Shown here: positions 17,152 through 24,988 of the stretch, one piece after another | How the letters are laid out: every line of letters begins with the position of its first letter | How positions within the stretch are numbered: position 1 is the stretch's first letter | DNA from: Bacteroidota bacterium | GTDB lineage: Bacteria; Bacteroidota; Bacteroidia; UBA7662; CANHCV01 | DNA: 41,882 nt | NCBI GenBank assembly: GCA_947459245.1 | Contig: CANHCV010000018.1 | Span: 1-41,882, forward strand | Direction: 5' to 3' | Made by a program: the position numbers and the translations under genes | The notes under the pieces: model-generated | What the model was told of the DNA's origin: nothing | Seen by the model: the letters and a program-made list of their open reading frames with translations, nothing else | The model's database searches: none

Positions 17152-17912
17152 GCTTTACCGAAAAACCCTGGCTCCCCTATCGAGATAGCATTGTAGATTT
17201 CCTCAAATTGGGAGGGGAGCGCAACATGGCCCACGCCAATTTCGAAGTAGAAATCAGCAAAATGACCGAGGCCATTTCGCAGCGTAAATTAAAAGTACAT
17301 TCCGGTATTTCGCAATTGGCCTATTTGCTTTGGTGTTACGGACAAGCGGTGGCTCGACACCCCGAAATGCAAGGAATAAAAAAGGGGAAGAAACTCATCA
17401 TTTTCGACGATGTGGATGTTTCCATGATTTTTGAAAAGGAAACTCCAAACGGAATCAAAGTTCCAATTCCCTATATTTTTCGAGCCATTCAAAAAAAATC
17501 ATTCGATGAAATTCTGCAGGAATTCATCAAAGCTGAAGGAATGAGTTTGGAGCAATTGCACATCCGTAAAAAAAGCAAATTCTTTCAATCCCTCCCAGCT
17601 GCTGTTCGGCAATGGATTTTAAAACGTGCCCTTTCGAATCCAAACAAATGGAAAGAAGCGTTGGGCACGGTTGCGTTCACCACGCTGGGTTTAATTGTTC
17701 GGAATCGGAAATTTTGGCCCATCCCCATTGGTCCCTACGGGTTGATGATGGCTGCGGGAAGTTCTTATTCGGTTCAGGATTTGAACGGCAAACACACTTA
17801 TTTGTGCATGGTTGTTCATTTCGACCACAATTTAGTGGATGGAGCTCCCGCCGTTCGCTTCGGGAAAACTTTCATGAACCTCATAGAAAGCGCTGAAGGA
17901 TTAACGGCATGA
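17148..17912 (+). CDS. Lipoyl-less E2-type (CAT-fold) acyltransferase
   Basis: The 254-residue protein matches only the C-terminal catalytic domain of 2-oxo acid dehydrogenase E2 acyltransferases. The active-site motif HxxxDG is intact in HFDHNLVDGAPAVRF (H227 and D231), and the upstream segment TLGLIVRNRKFWPIPIGPYG fits the conserved strand of that domain. There is no lipoyl domain and no subunit-binding domain, and no E1 or E3 genes are nearby, so it is unlikely to be part of a dehydrogenase complex. A free-standing domain with this chloramphenicol acetyltransferase-like fold would be expected to move an acyl group from CoA or another thioester to a small-molecule acceptor. It overlaps both neighbours by 4 bases. 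The role in the pathway is inference. Confidence 0.82.
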   Translation: MSFTEKPWLPYRDSIVDFLKLGGERNMAHANFEVEISKMTEAISQRKLKVHSGISQLAYLLWCYGQAVARHPEMQGIKKGKKLIIFDDVDVSMIFEKETPNGIKVPIPYIFRAIQKKSFDEILQEFIKAEGMSLEQLHIRKKSKFFQSLPAAVRQWILKRALSNPNKWKEALGTVAFTTLGLIVRNRKFWPIPIGPYGLMMAAGSSYSVQDLNGKHTYLCMVVHFDHNLVDGAPAVRFGKTFMNLIESAEGLTA

Positions 17913-20455
17913 AAAACGAAAACTTTAAAGCGCTTTTTTCTTGGGGATTATACCCTTTCACGTTTTTAGGGGCCTCTATTTTATTTGTTTACCTTTCGTC
18001 GAAGGGGCCCCAATACCTTGAATTGGCCACTACCCTACCCGTTCTTATCTCCATTCTCCTCATTTTTTGGGGTGAGAAAATCCTTCCGTTTCGCGAAGAT
18101 TGGATTCCAAAGAAAACCGATTACAAAACCGATGTATTTTATTTGTTGCTGGTTCAAACCGTACTCCCCAAGGTTTTTACCTTTCTTTTGGCTGTTATCC
18201 TTTTAAAAGTTGCACCTGATTTCAAAAAAATTACCCTATGGCCTCATCATTGGAACCTCTTGAATCAAGTACTTTTGGTTACCTTCATTTCCGATTTTCT
18301 GAGGTATTGGTTGCATCGCCTAAGTCATACCGTTCCTTTTTTCTGGCGTTTTCACGCCGTTCATCATTCGGTTGAAAAGCTTTATTGGCTCAACACCAGT
18401 CGTTTTCACCCCATTGAAAAACTTTTTCAGTTTATTTTGGATGTCCTTCCTTTCGTTTTATTAGGAGTTTCCAAAGAGGTTCTTGCCTTTCATCTGGTTC
18501 TCTATGGGGTGAATGGATTTTTTCAGCATTGCAACATTCAATTGAAGTACGGTTGGTTGAATTACTTGGTTTCGAGTTCAGACCTTCACCGCTGGCATCA
18601 TGCCAAAGAAATTCACGAATCGAACAACAACTATGGAAATAACATCATTCTTTGGGATCTTCTTTTCGGGTCGTATTACAACCCCAACAAACCCATTTCC
18701 GAAATTGGCCTTTACAATCGCCAATATCCCCAACAATTTGAAGGCCAATTAACAGCCCCTTTTAATTCCGAATTGGACAAAAGCCCAAAATTCCATTTAC
18801 GTTTATCCGACAATTTGATCAATTGGGTGATGCGACTCAAAGTGAATCGATTAAAAAAGAACTTGCATCCTCAATTTTACAACGATTGCCAAAATCCGGA
18901 TAAACAGCAATGGAACGTTCTTCAACAATTCCTTCAGAAAAATGCCTCAACCGATTTAGGGAAAAAGTACCAATACCAACAAATCAATTCCATTGAAGAT
19001 TTTCAAAAAACGGTTCCAACGCATGATTATGAAGCCTTTCGAGAACTTATTGTTCATCAAATTCACCACCCCGAAAGTCAATGTTTCGTAGCTGAAAAAT
19101 TAATTCTTCTTAATAAAACAAGCGGAAGCACCAACGTTCCTAAGTTAATTCCAGTAACGCAGTCGGTTTTAGATGGATTAAAATTTAGCCAAAATTTATC
19201 CTTGAGCTTTCAGTACAACATGGAACAAAAAGGATATTCAGGAAAAATTTTAGGAATTGTAAGCCCGGCCCAGGAACCCGTTTCTGATTTACCGGTTCCA
19301 ATTGGTTCTGCATCAGGTCATTTCTACAAGAACATGCCGAGGATGGTAAAGAACAAATACGTAGTACCACATTCCGTTTTTGAAATCGAAAATTTTGAAG
19401 ACAAATACTACATCATTCTTCTTCTTGGAATCCAACACAGAGACGTAACCTACATCGGAACTGCTAACCCGTCAACGGTGTTAAAGTTAAACCAATTGCT
19501 GAACCTTCGAAAGCAGGATTTATTGAATGATCTAAAAACAAAAACGCTATCAACTTCCCAGTCCATTCCCTTATCCATACAAACCAAGGTCCTCAAAAAA
19601 CTGAATCCAAGCCAAGGCAGATTGGAAGAATTGGAAATCCTATTCCAAAAAGCAACCCTATCGTTTACGGATATTTGGCCTTATTTGCGATTGTTAAACA
19701 CCTGGACCGGAGGAAGTTGCGGAGTGGCATTAAATGCCGCAAAAGCGTTGATTCCTGCTGAAACGACCATCATCGATCCTGGATATCTTTCAAGTGAGTT
19801 TAGAGGTAGTATCACCGTGGACCTTAAAACTCAGGGCGGTGTTCCAACCTATTTTTTAAACTTTTTTGAATTTATTGAAGAAGAAAAATTTGAAACCGGT
19901 CAATTGGAATTTCTCACACTTGGAAAGCTAGAAAATGGGAAAACCTATTACGTTTTTGTTACCACCCCATCGGGATTGGTGCGCTACGCGATGAACGATA
20001 TCGTTCGGGTGGTAGGATTTATCGGAAAAATGCCGCTGATCGTGTTTGTGCAAAAGGGAAATGGAATTACCAACATTACTGGAGAAAAATTGCACGAAGG
20101 GCAAGTCCTATCGGCTTTGAATGAACTTCAGCTGCCGTTGGCTTTTGCTCAGGTTTTAGCCAACGAAGAAAAGGCTCAATACGAGGCGTACTTCGAATTT
20201 GAAACCAATCCCAACAACCTTCCAACGCTTGCGCTTCAATTGGATGAGGCCATCGCCCGCAACAACTCCGAATATGCCGAGAAGCGCAAAAGCGGGCGAC
20301 TTCAACCTTTAATCCTTCTGCCATTGAAGAATGGAACGTACGACCAAATCAAAAAACTTGGAGTAAAAGCAGGGCAAAATGAATCTCAATTCAAAACCAT
20401 TTTACTCCAATATTCCTCCAAATACGCCATACCCATCCAACAATTCTTGGCATGA
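17909..20455 (+). CDS. Fusion: fatty acid hydroxylase/sterol desaturase - GH3 acyl-adenylating synthetase
   Basis: The 848-residue protein joins two enzymes. Residues 1 to about 285 form a membrane di-iron oxygenase of the fatty acid hydroxylase/sterol desaturase family: several hydrophobic helices and the histidine clusters HRLSH (136-140), HAVHH (149-153) and HRWHH (227-231). Residues from about 300 to the end match the GH3 (auxin-responsive promoter) family of acyl-acid amido synthetases. The ATP-binding motif is NKTSGSTNVPK (402-412), GYLSSEFRGS starts at 625, RYAMNDIVRV starts at 692, and GITNITGEKLHEGQV forms the C-terminal hinge. GH3 enzymes adenylate a carboxylic acid and join it to an amino acid. 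The domains are in one uninterrupted frame, so this is not a sequencing break. It overlaps both neighbours by 4 bases. Each domain call is firm; the combined product is unknown. Confidence 0.9.
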   Translation: MKNENFKALFSWGLYPFTFLGASILFVYLSSKGPQYLELATTLPVLISILLIFWGEKILPFREDWIPKKTDYKTDVFYLLLVQTVLPKVFTFLLAVILLKVAPDFKKITLWPHHWNLLNQVLLVTFISDFLRYWLHRLSHTVPFFWRFHAVHHSVEKLYWLNTSRFHPIEKLFQFILDVLPFVLLGVSKEVLAFHLVLYGVNGFFQHCNIQLKYGWLNYLVSSSDLHRWHHAKEIHESNNNYGNNIILWDLLFGSYYNPNKPISEIGLYNRQYPQQFEGQLTAPFNSELDKSPKFHLRLSDNLINWVMRLKVNRLKKNLHPQFYNDCQNPDKQQWNVLQQFLQKNASTDLGKKYQYQQINSIEDFQKTVPTHDYEAFRELIVHQIHHPESQCFVAEKLILLNKTSGSTNVPKLIPVTQSVLDGLKFSQNLSLSFQYNMEQKGYSGKILGIVSPAQEPVSDLPVPIGSASGHFYKNMPRMVKNKYVVPHSVFEIENFEDKYYIILLLGIQHRDVTYIGTANPSTVLKLNQLLNLRKQDLLNDLKTKTLSTSQSIPLSIQTKVLKKLNPSQGRLEELEILFQKATLSFTDIWPYLRLLNTWTGGSCGVALNAAKALIPAETTIIDPGYLSSEFRGSITVDLKTQGGVPTYFLNFFEFIEEEKFETGQLEFLTLGKLENGKTYYVFVTTPSGLVRYAMNDIVRVVGFIGKMPLIVFVQKGNGITNITGEKLHEGQVLSALNELQLPLAFAQVLANEEKAQYEAYFEFETNPNNLPTLALQLDEAIARNNSEYAEKRKSGRLQPLILLPLKNGTYDQIKKLGVKAGQNESQFKTILLQYSSKYAIPIQQFLA

Positions 20456-21534
20456 TTACTCATTTTTTCATTGAATCCCTTCAAATTCCGTTTCGGGTTT
20501 CCTTCAAACATCACTCGGCAACACGAACCACTACCGAAACCATTTTGGTGAAATTAGAAGGCCCAAATTGGAATGGCTGGGGAGAATCTTGTCCGCGGAA
20601 GTATGTTACCGGCGAATCTTGTGAATCGGCAATAACCCAAATCAATACCTGGTTAAAAAACGGAATTCCTTTTTTCGATTTACCCTCATGGGATTCCTTT
20701 TGCGATGCGCACAAGGATAGCATCGAGAAAAATCCCGCAGCGTTTTGTGCTCTGGAATTGGCATTTTTCGACGGTTATAGCAAGTACCTTAACATTCCCG
20801 TTTCCTCCATTTTAGGCTGGCAAAAAATTGAAAAAACCTTTCATTATTCGGCCGTTTTGGGAGATGGGTCTTTTTCAACATTTCAAAAATTAGCTGAAGC
20901 ACATTTGAACTGGGGTTTCAAATCTTTCAAAATAAAAATTTCTGGAAATCCAGAAGTCGACTTTGAGAAACTCGTTTGGTTATTCAACCAAAATTCCAGC
21001 TTAAAAATTCGACTTGATGCGAATAACTGCTTTTCTTCAGTAAATCAAGCCATTCAATACCTTCAACATCTTCCCATTCCCATTGAAGCCATGGAAGAAC
21101 CGTTGGAATCGAAATCAAACCAAGAACTCCTAGCATTAATTCAATCCATTTCAACCCCGATCATTTTGGATGAAATGGCCATTCGGAAAGATGACCTCCT
21201 CCCCTTTTCGAATTTCAACCAAAAAATTTGGATCAACTTGCGGGTCTCCAAAATGGGTGGGATTCAAAAAACCAACCAAATTCTCAAATTAGCCGAAGAG
21301 CTCGGATTTGGAATTGTGGTTGGATGTCAAGTCGGTGAAACTTCTCTTCTAGCGCATGCCGGATTGCTAATTGCCCAACAAGTTTCCAATTTAAAAGGAT
21401 TGGAGGGTGGCTATTCCGATCGATTATTGGAAAACGACCCCTTCAAGCCACCCATCATTTTCGGAGAAAACGGCAGCTTTAACGGTGTAGAAATCGGCAA
21501 TACTCCGGGATTCGGAGTTCGATTAGGGAATTAA
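20452..21534 (+). CDS. Enolase-superfamily enzyme, muconate lactonizing/dipeptide epimerase-like subgroup
   Basis: This 360-residue protein is a complete member of the MLE subgroup. The catalytic lysines are K162 in KSFKIKISG and K267 in RVSKMGG; the metal ligands are D189 (LDANN), E215 (MEEPLE) and D240 (IILDEM). An N-terminal capping domain (about residues 1-120) and a C-terminal region complete the fold. The subgroup includes o-succinylbenzoate synthase, N-succinylamino acid racemase and dipeptide epimerases. The D-x-D sequence near the C-terminus that binds the peptide amino group in dipeptide epimerases is replaced here by EGGYSDR, so that activity is not supported. As the last gene of the operon after a GH3 enzyme, it may act on an N-acyl amino acid or another carboxylate, which is inference. 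Its stop shares a TTAA with lepB. Confidence 0.85.
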   Translation: MITHFFIESLQIPFRVSFKHHSATRTTTETILVKLEGPNWNGWGESCPRKYVTGESCESAITQINTWLKNGIPFFDLPSWDSFCDAHKDSIEKNPAAFCALELAFFDGYSKYLNIPVSSILGWQKIEKTFHYSAVLGDGSFSTFQKLAEAHLNWGFKSFKIKISGNPEVDFEKLVWLFNQNSSLKIRLDANNCFSSVNQAIQYLQHLPIPIEAMEEPLESKSNQELLALIQSISTPIILDEMAIRKDDLLPFSNFNQKIWINLRVSKMGGIQKTNQILKLAEELGFGIVVGCQVGETSLLAHAGLLIAQQVSNLKGLEGGYSDRLLENDPFKPPIIFGENGSFNGVEIGNTPGFGVRLGN

Positions 21535-22871
21535 TGATCTACCGTATGGAACATGCGGTTCCAACGAATTCCCATTCCTTTTGAAAAACGATCCATGCTC
21601 AACCAAATGAAAACGGCTTTACCAACCACGTGATCTTCTGGAACAAATCCCCAAAAACGTGAATCCAATGAATTGTGGCGGTTGTCCCCCATCATCCAAT
21701 AATAATTCATTTTGAAGGTGTAGGTGGTGGTGGGTTTTCCGTTCAAGAGGAATTGGCCATTCACCCACTCCAACTTATTGCCTTCGTACACCGTAATGGC
21801 GCGTTCGTAAAGCGCTAAGTTTTTTTCATTTAGAGGAATGGTAACTCCCGCCTTTGGAATCCAAATGGGTCCGTAAAAATCGGGATTCCAATTGAACAAC
21901 TCTGGAGATGCTGGAAAAACAGATGGGTCCGGGAATCCAGCGGTAAATGGATAGGCCAATCGAACCGAATCGATGGATTTCAACTTCTTCAAGCCTTCCA
22001 ACTGGGTTTGATTCAAATCGAACAAATAGATGGTTTCGTGTCCTTCCATGGGACCATTTCCAGAACTAGCGTCAATATTCACCAGAAAGTCATCGTGCAG
22101 TTGCTGAATATTGAGGGGTTGATTGGTGTACAGAAAATACTTGTATTGCAGGTTTTCAGGATGGTTGTACCCTTGTGGTTTTCCGTTGATGAACACCTGC
22201 TTGTTGCGCACTTCCAGGGAATCACCAGCAATGGCAACGCATCTTTTGATGTAATTTTCCTTTTTATCGACCGGATGCCAATCTTCCATGGGGTAATTGA
22301 AAACAACCGCATCACCGCGCTGAACGGTTCCAAATCCTGGCATGCGGCTGTAGGGCAATTGCACCAATTTCAAGTAGGATTTGCCATCTACAAAAGGCAA
22401 TTTATTGTGAACAAATGGGAAGGAAAGCGGGGTATTGGGAACCCGAGCACCATAACTCATTTTACTTACGAAAAGAAAATCGCCCACCAATAGCGAATTT
22501 TCCATGGACGAGGTTGGAATGGTATACGCTTCAATGAAAAAAGTGCGAATAAACGTAGCAGCAACAACGGCAAAAGTGATGGTATCTACCCAATCGCGAA
22601 CTTTTGTTTTAGGAAGATCGTTGCGAATGGTTACGTAGTACCAAAAGTTGAATCCTTGCAATACCACCAACAAAATGAGCGGATTAACCAATCCGGCACC
22701 GGCAATGGTGGTTAACAAGACAAAACTCAAAACATTGAAAACAGTGATTCCAATGAACCATTTTCGTTGGCGAGCCGTTAACCGATCCATGAACGGGAAA
22801 ATCCGATGAAACCATTTGGCCAGTGGCGACAATTGATCAACGGGAGTCGGTTCAAATTTTATTAATTCCAT
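21531..22871 (-). CDS. lepB: Signal peptidase I
   Basis: The 446-residue protein is the leader peptidase that removes Sec signal peptides. The catalytic Ser122 lies in PTSSMENSLL and the general base Lys209 in ENYIKRCVAIAGD; MMGDNRHNSLDSRFWG is the conserved C-terminal box. Two hydrophobic segments near residues 42-82 and one just before the catalytic serine anchor the enzyme in the inner membrane. The length is well above that of the usual E. coli enzyme, because of an insertion between the lysine box and the GDNRHNS box, which is normal in Bacteroidota. It follows dapB by 10 bases. The stop codon overlaps that of the convergent enolase-superfamily gene. Housekeeping function is not in doubt. 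Confidence 0.96.
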   Translation of the reverse strand: MELIKFEPTPVDQLSPLAKWFHRIFPFMDRLTARQRKWFIGITVFNVLSFVLLTTIAGAGLVNPLILLVVLQGFNFWYYVTIRNDLPKTKVRDWVDTITFAVVAATFIRTFFIEAYTIPTSSMENSLLVGDFLFVSKMSYGARVPNTPLSFPFVHNKLPFVDGKSYLKLVQLPYSRMPGFGTVQRGDAVVFNYPMEDWHPVDKKENYIKRCVAIAGDSLEVRNKQVFINGKPQGYNHPENLQYKYFLYTNQPLNIQQLHDDFLVNIDASSGNGPMEGHETIYLFDLNQTQLEGLKKLKSIDSVRLAYPFTAGFPDPSVFPASPELFNWNPDFYGPIWIPKAGVTIPLNEKNLALYERAITVYEGNKLEWVNGQFLLNGKPTTTYTFKMNYYWMMGDNRHNSLDSRFWGFVPEDHVVGKAVFIWLSMDRFSKGMGIRWNRMFHTVDH

Positions 22872-22881
22872 GTTTTTATCA

Positions 22882-23586
22882 TTATGCTCCTAATCCGAGC
22901 AAGTCTTTCATTCCAAAAATTCCTTTTTTCCCCAGCAGCCATTCCGCGGCATCAATCGCTCCATTGGCAAATCCATCTCTAGAAAATGCCTCGTGGGTCA
23001 TTCGAATTTCATCTACGCCACTGGTAAACGACAACGTATGTGTTCCGGGAACATGATCAATTCGATCGTGGGTAACCGGTAAAATTTTAACCTCTTGAGA
23101 TGTTCCGTGAATCCACTTTTCTAAAGACGAATGCTGAAGAACAACCTCGGCCGTAGTAATGGCGGTTCCACTGGGGGCATCCACCTTTTGAGTGTGGTGA
23201 ATTTCGTGCAAAGAGGCCCGATATTGAGGATGTTGATCCATTAATTTGGAAAGGTAAGCGGAAGCTTCCCAAAACAAATTTACTCCGATACTAAAATTGG
23301 AGGAGGAAAACAAGGCTCCATTTTGCTGAAGAAACCAATCGTCGACCATCGGTTTATGTTCACTCCAACCGGTTGTTCCAACAACGGTGGGTACACCCAC
23401 CTCCGAAAGCCATTTTAAATGATCCAACACCACATCGGGGCGGGTGAATTCAATGACAACCTCGGCATCATTTAATTCGCGAGGAGAATCAACATCAATT
23501 TTGGACACAATTTGGTGTCCTCTTTCCAAGGCCAAACGCTCAATGGTTTGTCCCATTTTTCCGTATCCAACTAATGCTATTCTCAT
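22882..23586 (-). CDS. dapB: 4-hydroxy-tetrahydrodipicolinate reductase
   Basis: This 234-residue enzyme of lysine and diaminopimelate synthesis has an N-terminal dinucleotide-binding strand (MRIALVGYGKMGQTIERLA) and the signature EIHHTQKVDAPSGTA, which holds the catalytic His and Lys. VVGTTGWSEH is the second conserved nucleotide-contact region. It is slightly shorter than the E. coli enzyme, as in other Bacteroidota. The ATG at 23586 is chosen because it gives the canonical N-terminus and a 4-base overlap with the DUF5683 gene upstream. It lies in the parA-parB-DUF5683-dapB-lepB run. Confidence 0.96.
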   Translation of the reverse strand: MRIALVGYGKMGQTIERLALERGHQIVSKIDVDSPRELNDAEVVIEFTRPDVVLDHLKWLSEVGVPTVVGTTGWSEHKPMVDDWFLQQNGALFSSSNFSIGVNLFWEASAYLSKLMDQHPQYRASLHEIHHTQKVDAPSGTAITTAEVVLQHSSLEKWIHGTSQEVKILPVTHDRIDHVPGTHTLSFTSGVDEIRMTHEAFSRDGFANGAIDAAEWLLGKKGIFGMKDLLGLGA

Positions 23587-24119
23587 CTGATTCTCAAAGA
23601 TAAACCCAATTGAGCTGAATTGGTTGCACCTTCCCATTGGATGGATGGGCGTAGGGATAAATCGTCGGACACATTAAACTCAAACAAATGGGCATCTACC
23701 GTGGCATCGGCGATCTGAAGGCCGTAGGCCAAGACCAATAAAATAATTCCCAAGTCTTTAGAATTTTTCAACCTAACCTTCTCGGTTGAAAGGGCACCCA
23801 ACGATTGGGTTGGGAATGGGTCAATTAACTGCGGCTGAGTCGCCTTATTTTGCTCATAAAACCATTTGGATTGATAATTCAACCGAGCCAAATCATAGTT
23901 TTTTTTTTGATCAAAATGATAAACCAAAGCTCCTCCCATCAAAGCATAGGCCACCGGAATTTTCCAATATTTCTGATTGTACGCTTGCCCCAAACCCGGC
24001 AAATAAGTCGATTTAAGGGCAGCTTTTTGGGGGCTATGGTGTACGGTAGAATCCATGGTTTGGCCCTGCAAGAACAGAGAAACTAAGGTAAAAAACAGGG
24101 CCAATCCGAACTTCAGCAT
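23583..24119 (-). CDS. DUF5683 family protein
   Basis: This 178-residue protein has an N-terminal signal peptide (LALFFTLVSLFLQGQ) and the segment HSPQKAALKSTYLPGLGQAY followed by NQKYWKIP. Together with VDAHLFEFNVSDDLSLRP near the end, this matches DUF5683, a Bacteroidota family of unknown function. Two hydrophobic segments (about residues 57-67 and 123-137) suggest membrane association. The start overlaps the parB stop by one base (TAATG), and the stop overlaps the dapB start by 4 bases. The position between parB and dapB is typical of the family. Confidence 0.9.
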   Translation of the reverse strand: MLKFGLALFFTLVSLFLQGQTMDSTVHHSPQKAALKSTYLPGLGQAYNQKYWKIPVAYALMGGALVYHFDQKKNYDLARLNYQSKWFYEQNKATQPQLIDPFPTQSLGALSTEKVRLKNSKDLGIILLVLAYGLQIADATVDAHLFEFNVSDDLSLRPSIQWEGATNSAQLGLSLRIR

Positions 24120-24988
24120 TACTTTTTAAAGAATTCAAGGATTTTATTCAAATGAGCAGTGCTTGCAAAGGGAATTGAAATTGAACCTTTTCCTTTTGCG
24201 TTGACTTTAATGGCCACTTTGGCCTCTAAAAGTCCGGAAAGTTGCCCTTCCAATTGCTGATAAACGGGGGGCACGTTAGTTTTCTCTACGGATTTGGGGG
24301 CTGATTTTCCCGCCTGACGAACCCATTCTTCCACTTGTCGAACCGACAACCCTTTTTCAATGATTTGGTTGAAAATAAACAGCTGCTCATCCACGTGTTC
24401 TACATTGATAATGGCCCTGGCATGACCCATGGAAATCTTTTTATCGCGAATGGACAGTTGAATTTCCGGCGGGAGTTTCAAAAGGCGAACGTAGTTGTTT
24501 ACGGTTGAGCGCTCTTTCCCTACTCTAGCTGCGAGGTCATCCATCAATAGATTGCATTCCTCAATCAATCGTTTGTAGGAGATGGCAATTTCAATGGCAT
24601 TGAGGTCTTCCCGTTGAATGTTCTCGATCAAGGCCATTTCCATCATCCCTTGATCGTCGGTTTCGAGAACGTAGGCGGGAATTTCGGTTAGCCCTGCCAA
24701 TTGCGAGGCTCTCCATCGACGTTCGCCGGAGATGAGTTGATAGGATTGAGCATTCAATCGGCGAACCGTAATGGGCTGAATAACTCCGTGAATTTTAATA
24801 CTTTCCGAAAGCTCAGTTAAAGCAGATTTTTCAAAAGTAGCCCGGGGTTGAAACGGGTTGGTTTCCACCTGCTGAATGGGGATGGTTGACATTCCTGAAG
24901 TGGATGCAGCAGGTTGGGCAAGGATCTCTTTGGCATCGGGCAAGATGGCTCCGATCCCACGTCCGAGTGCAGATTTGGGATTACTCAT
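24119..24988 (-). CDS. parB: Chromosome-partitioning protein ParB
   Basis: The 289-residue protein is a ParB/Spo0J-type DNA-binding CTPase. The N-terminal tail contains SALGRGIGAILP, followed by the ParB nuclease-like domain with NPFQPR and the CTP-binding GERRWRASQLAG. The box ENIQREDLNAIEIAISYKRL leads to the helix-turn-helix region (VGKERSTVNNYVRLL). A C-terminal dimerisation segment completes the usual architecture. It loads at parS sites and works with ParA to segregate the replication origin region. No convincing parS was seen in this window. It overlaps parA by 4 bases. Confidence 0.96.
   Translation of the reverse strand: MSNPKSALGRGIGAILPDAKEILAQPAASTSGMSTIPIQQVETNPFQPRATFEKSALTELSESIKIHGVIQPITVRRLNAQSYQLISGERRWRASQLAGLTEIPAYVLETDDQGMMEMALIENIQREDLNAIEIAISYKRLIEECNLLMDDLAARVGKERSTVNNYVRLLKLPPEIQLSIRDKKISMGHARAIINVEHVDEQLFIFNQIIEKGLSVRQVEEWVRQAGKSAPKSVEKTNVPPVYQQLEGQLSGLLEAKVAIKVNAKGKGSISIPFASTAHLNKILEFFKK

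Noticed and set aside
15344-21534. DUF2809 gene as the fifth member of the P450-GH3-enolase operon
   Set aside because: A separate, well-formed promoter lies between it and the P450, and there is a 47-base gap, unlike the 4-base overlaps inside the operon.
20452-21534. Calling the enolase-superfamily enzyme menC (o-succinylbenzoate synthase) or a dipeptide epimerase
   Set aside because: The catalytic set is shared by the whole subgroup; no menaquinone gene is nearby, and the dipeptide-binding D-x-D is missing, so no specific name is justified.
23038-23054. Near-palindrome TGTTCCGGGAACA as a possible parS site
   Set aside because: It lacks the central bases of the usual 16-base parS palindrome and lies in the coding sequence of dapB, where it encodes conserved residues.
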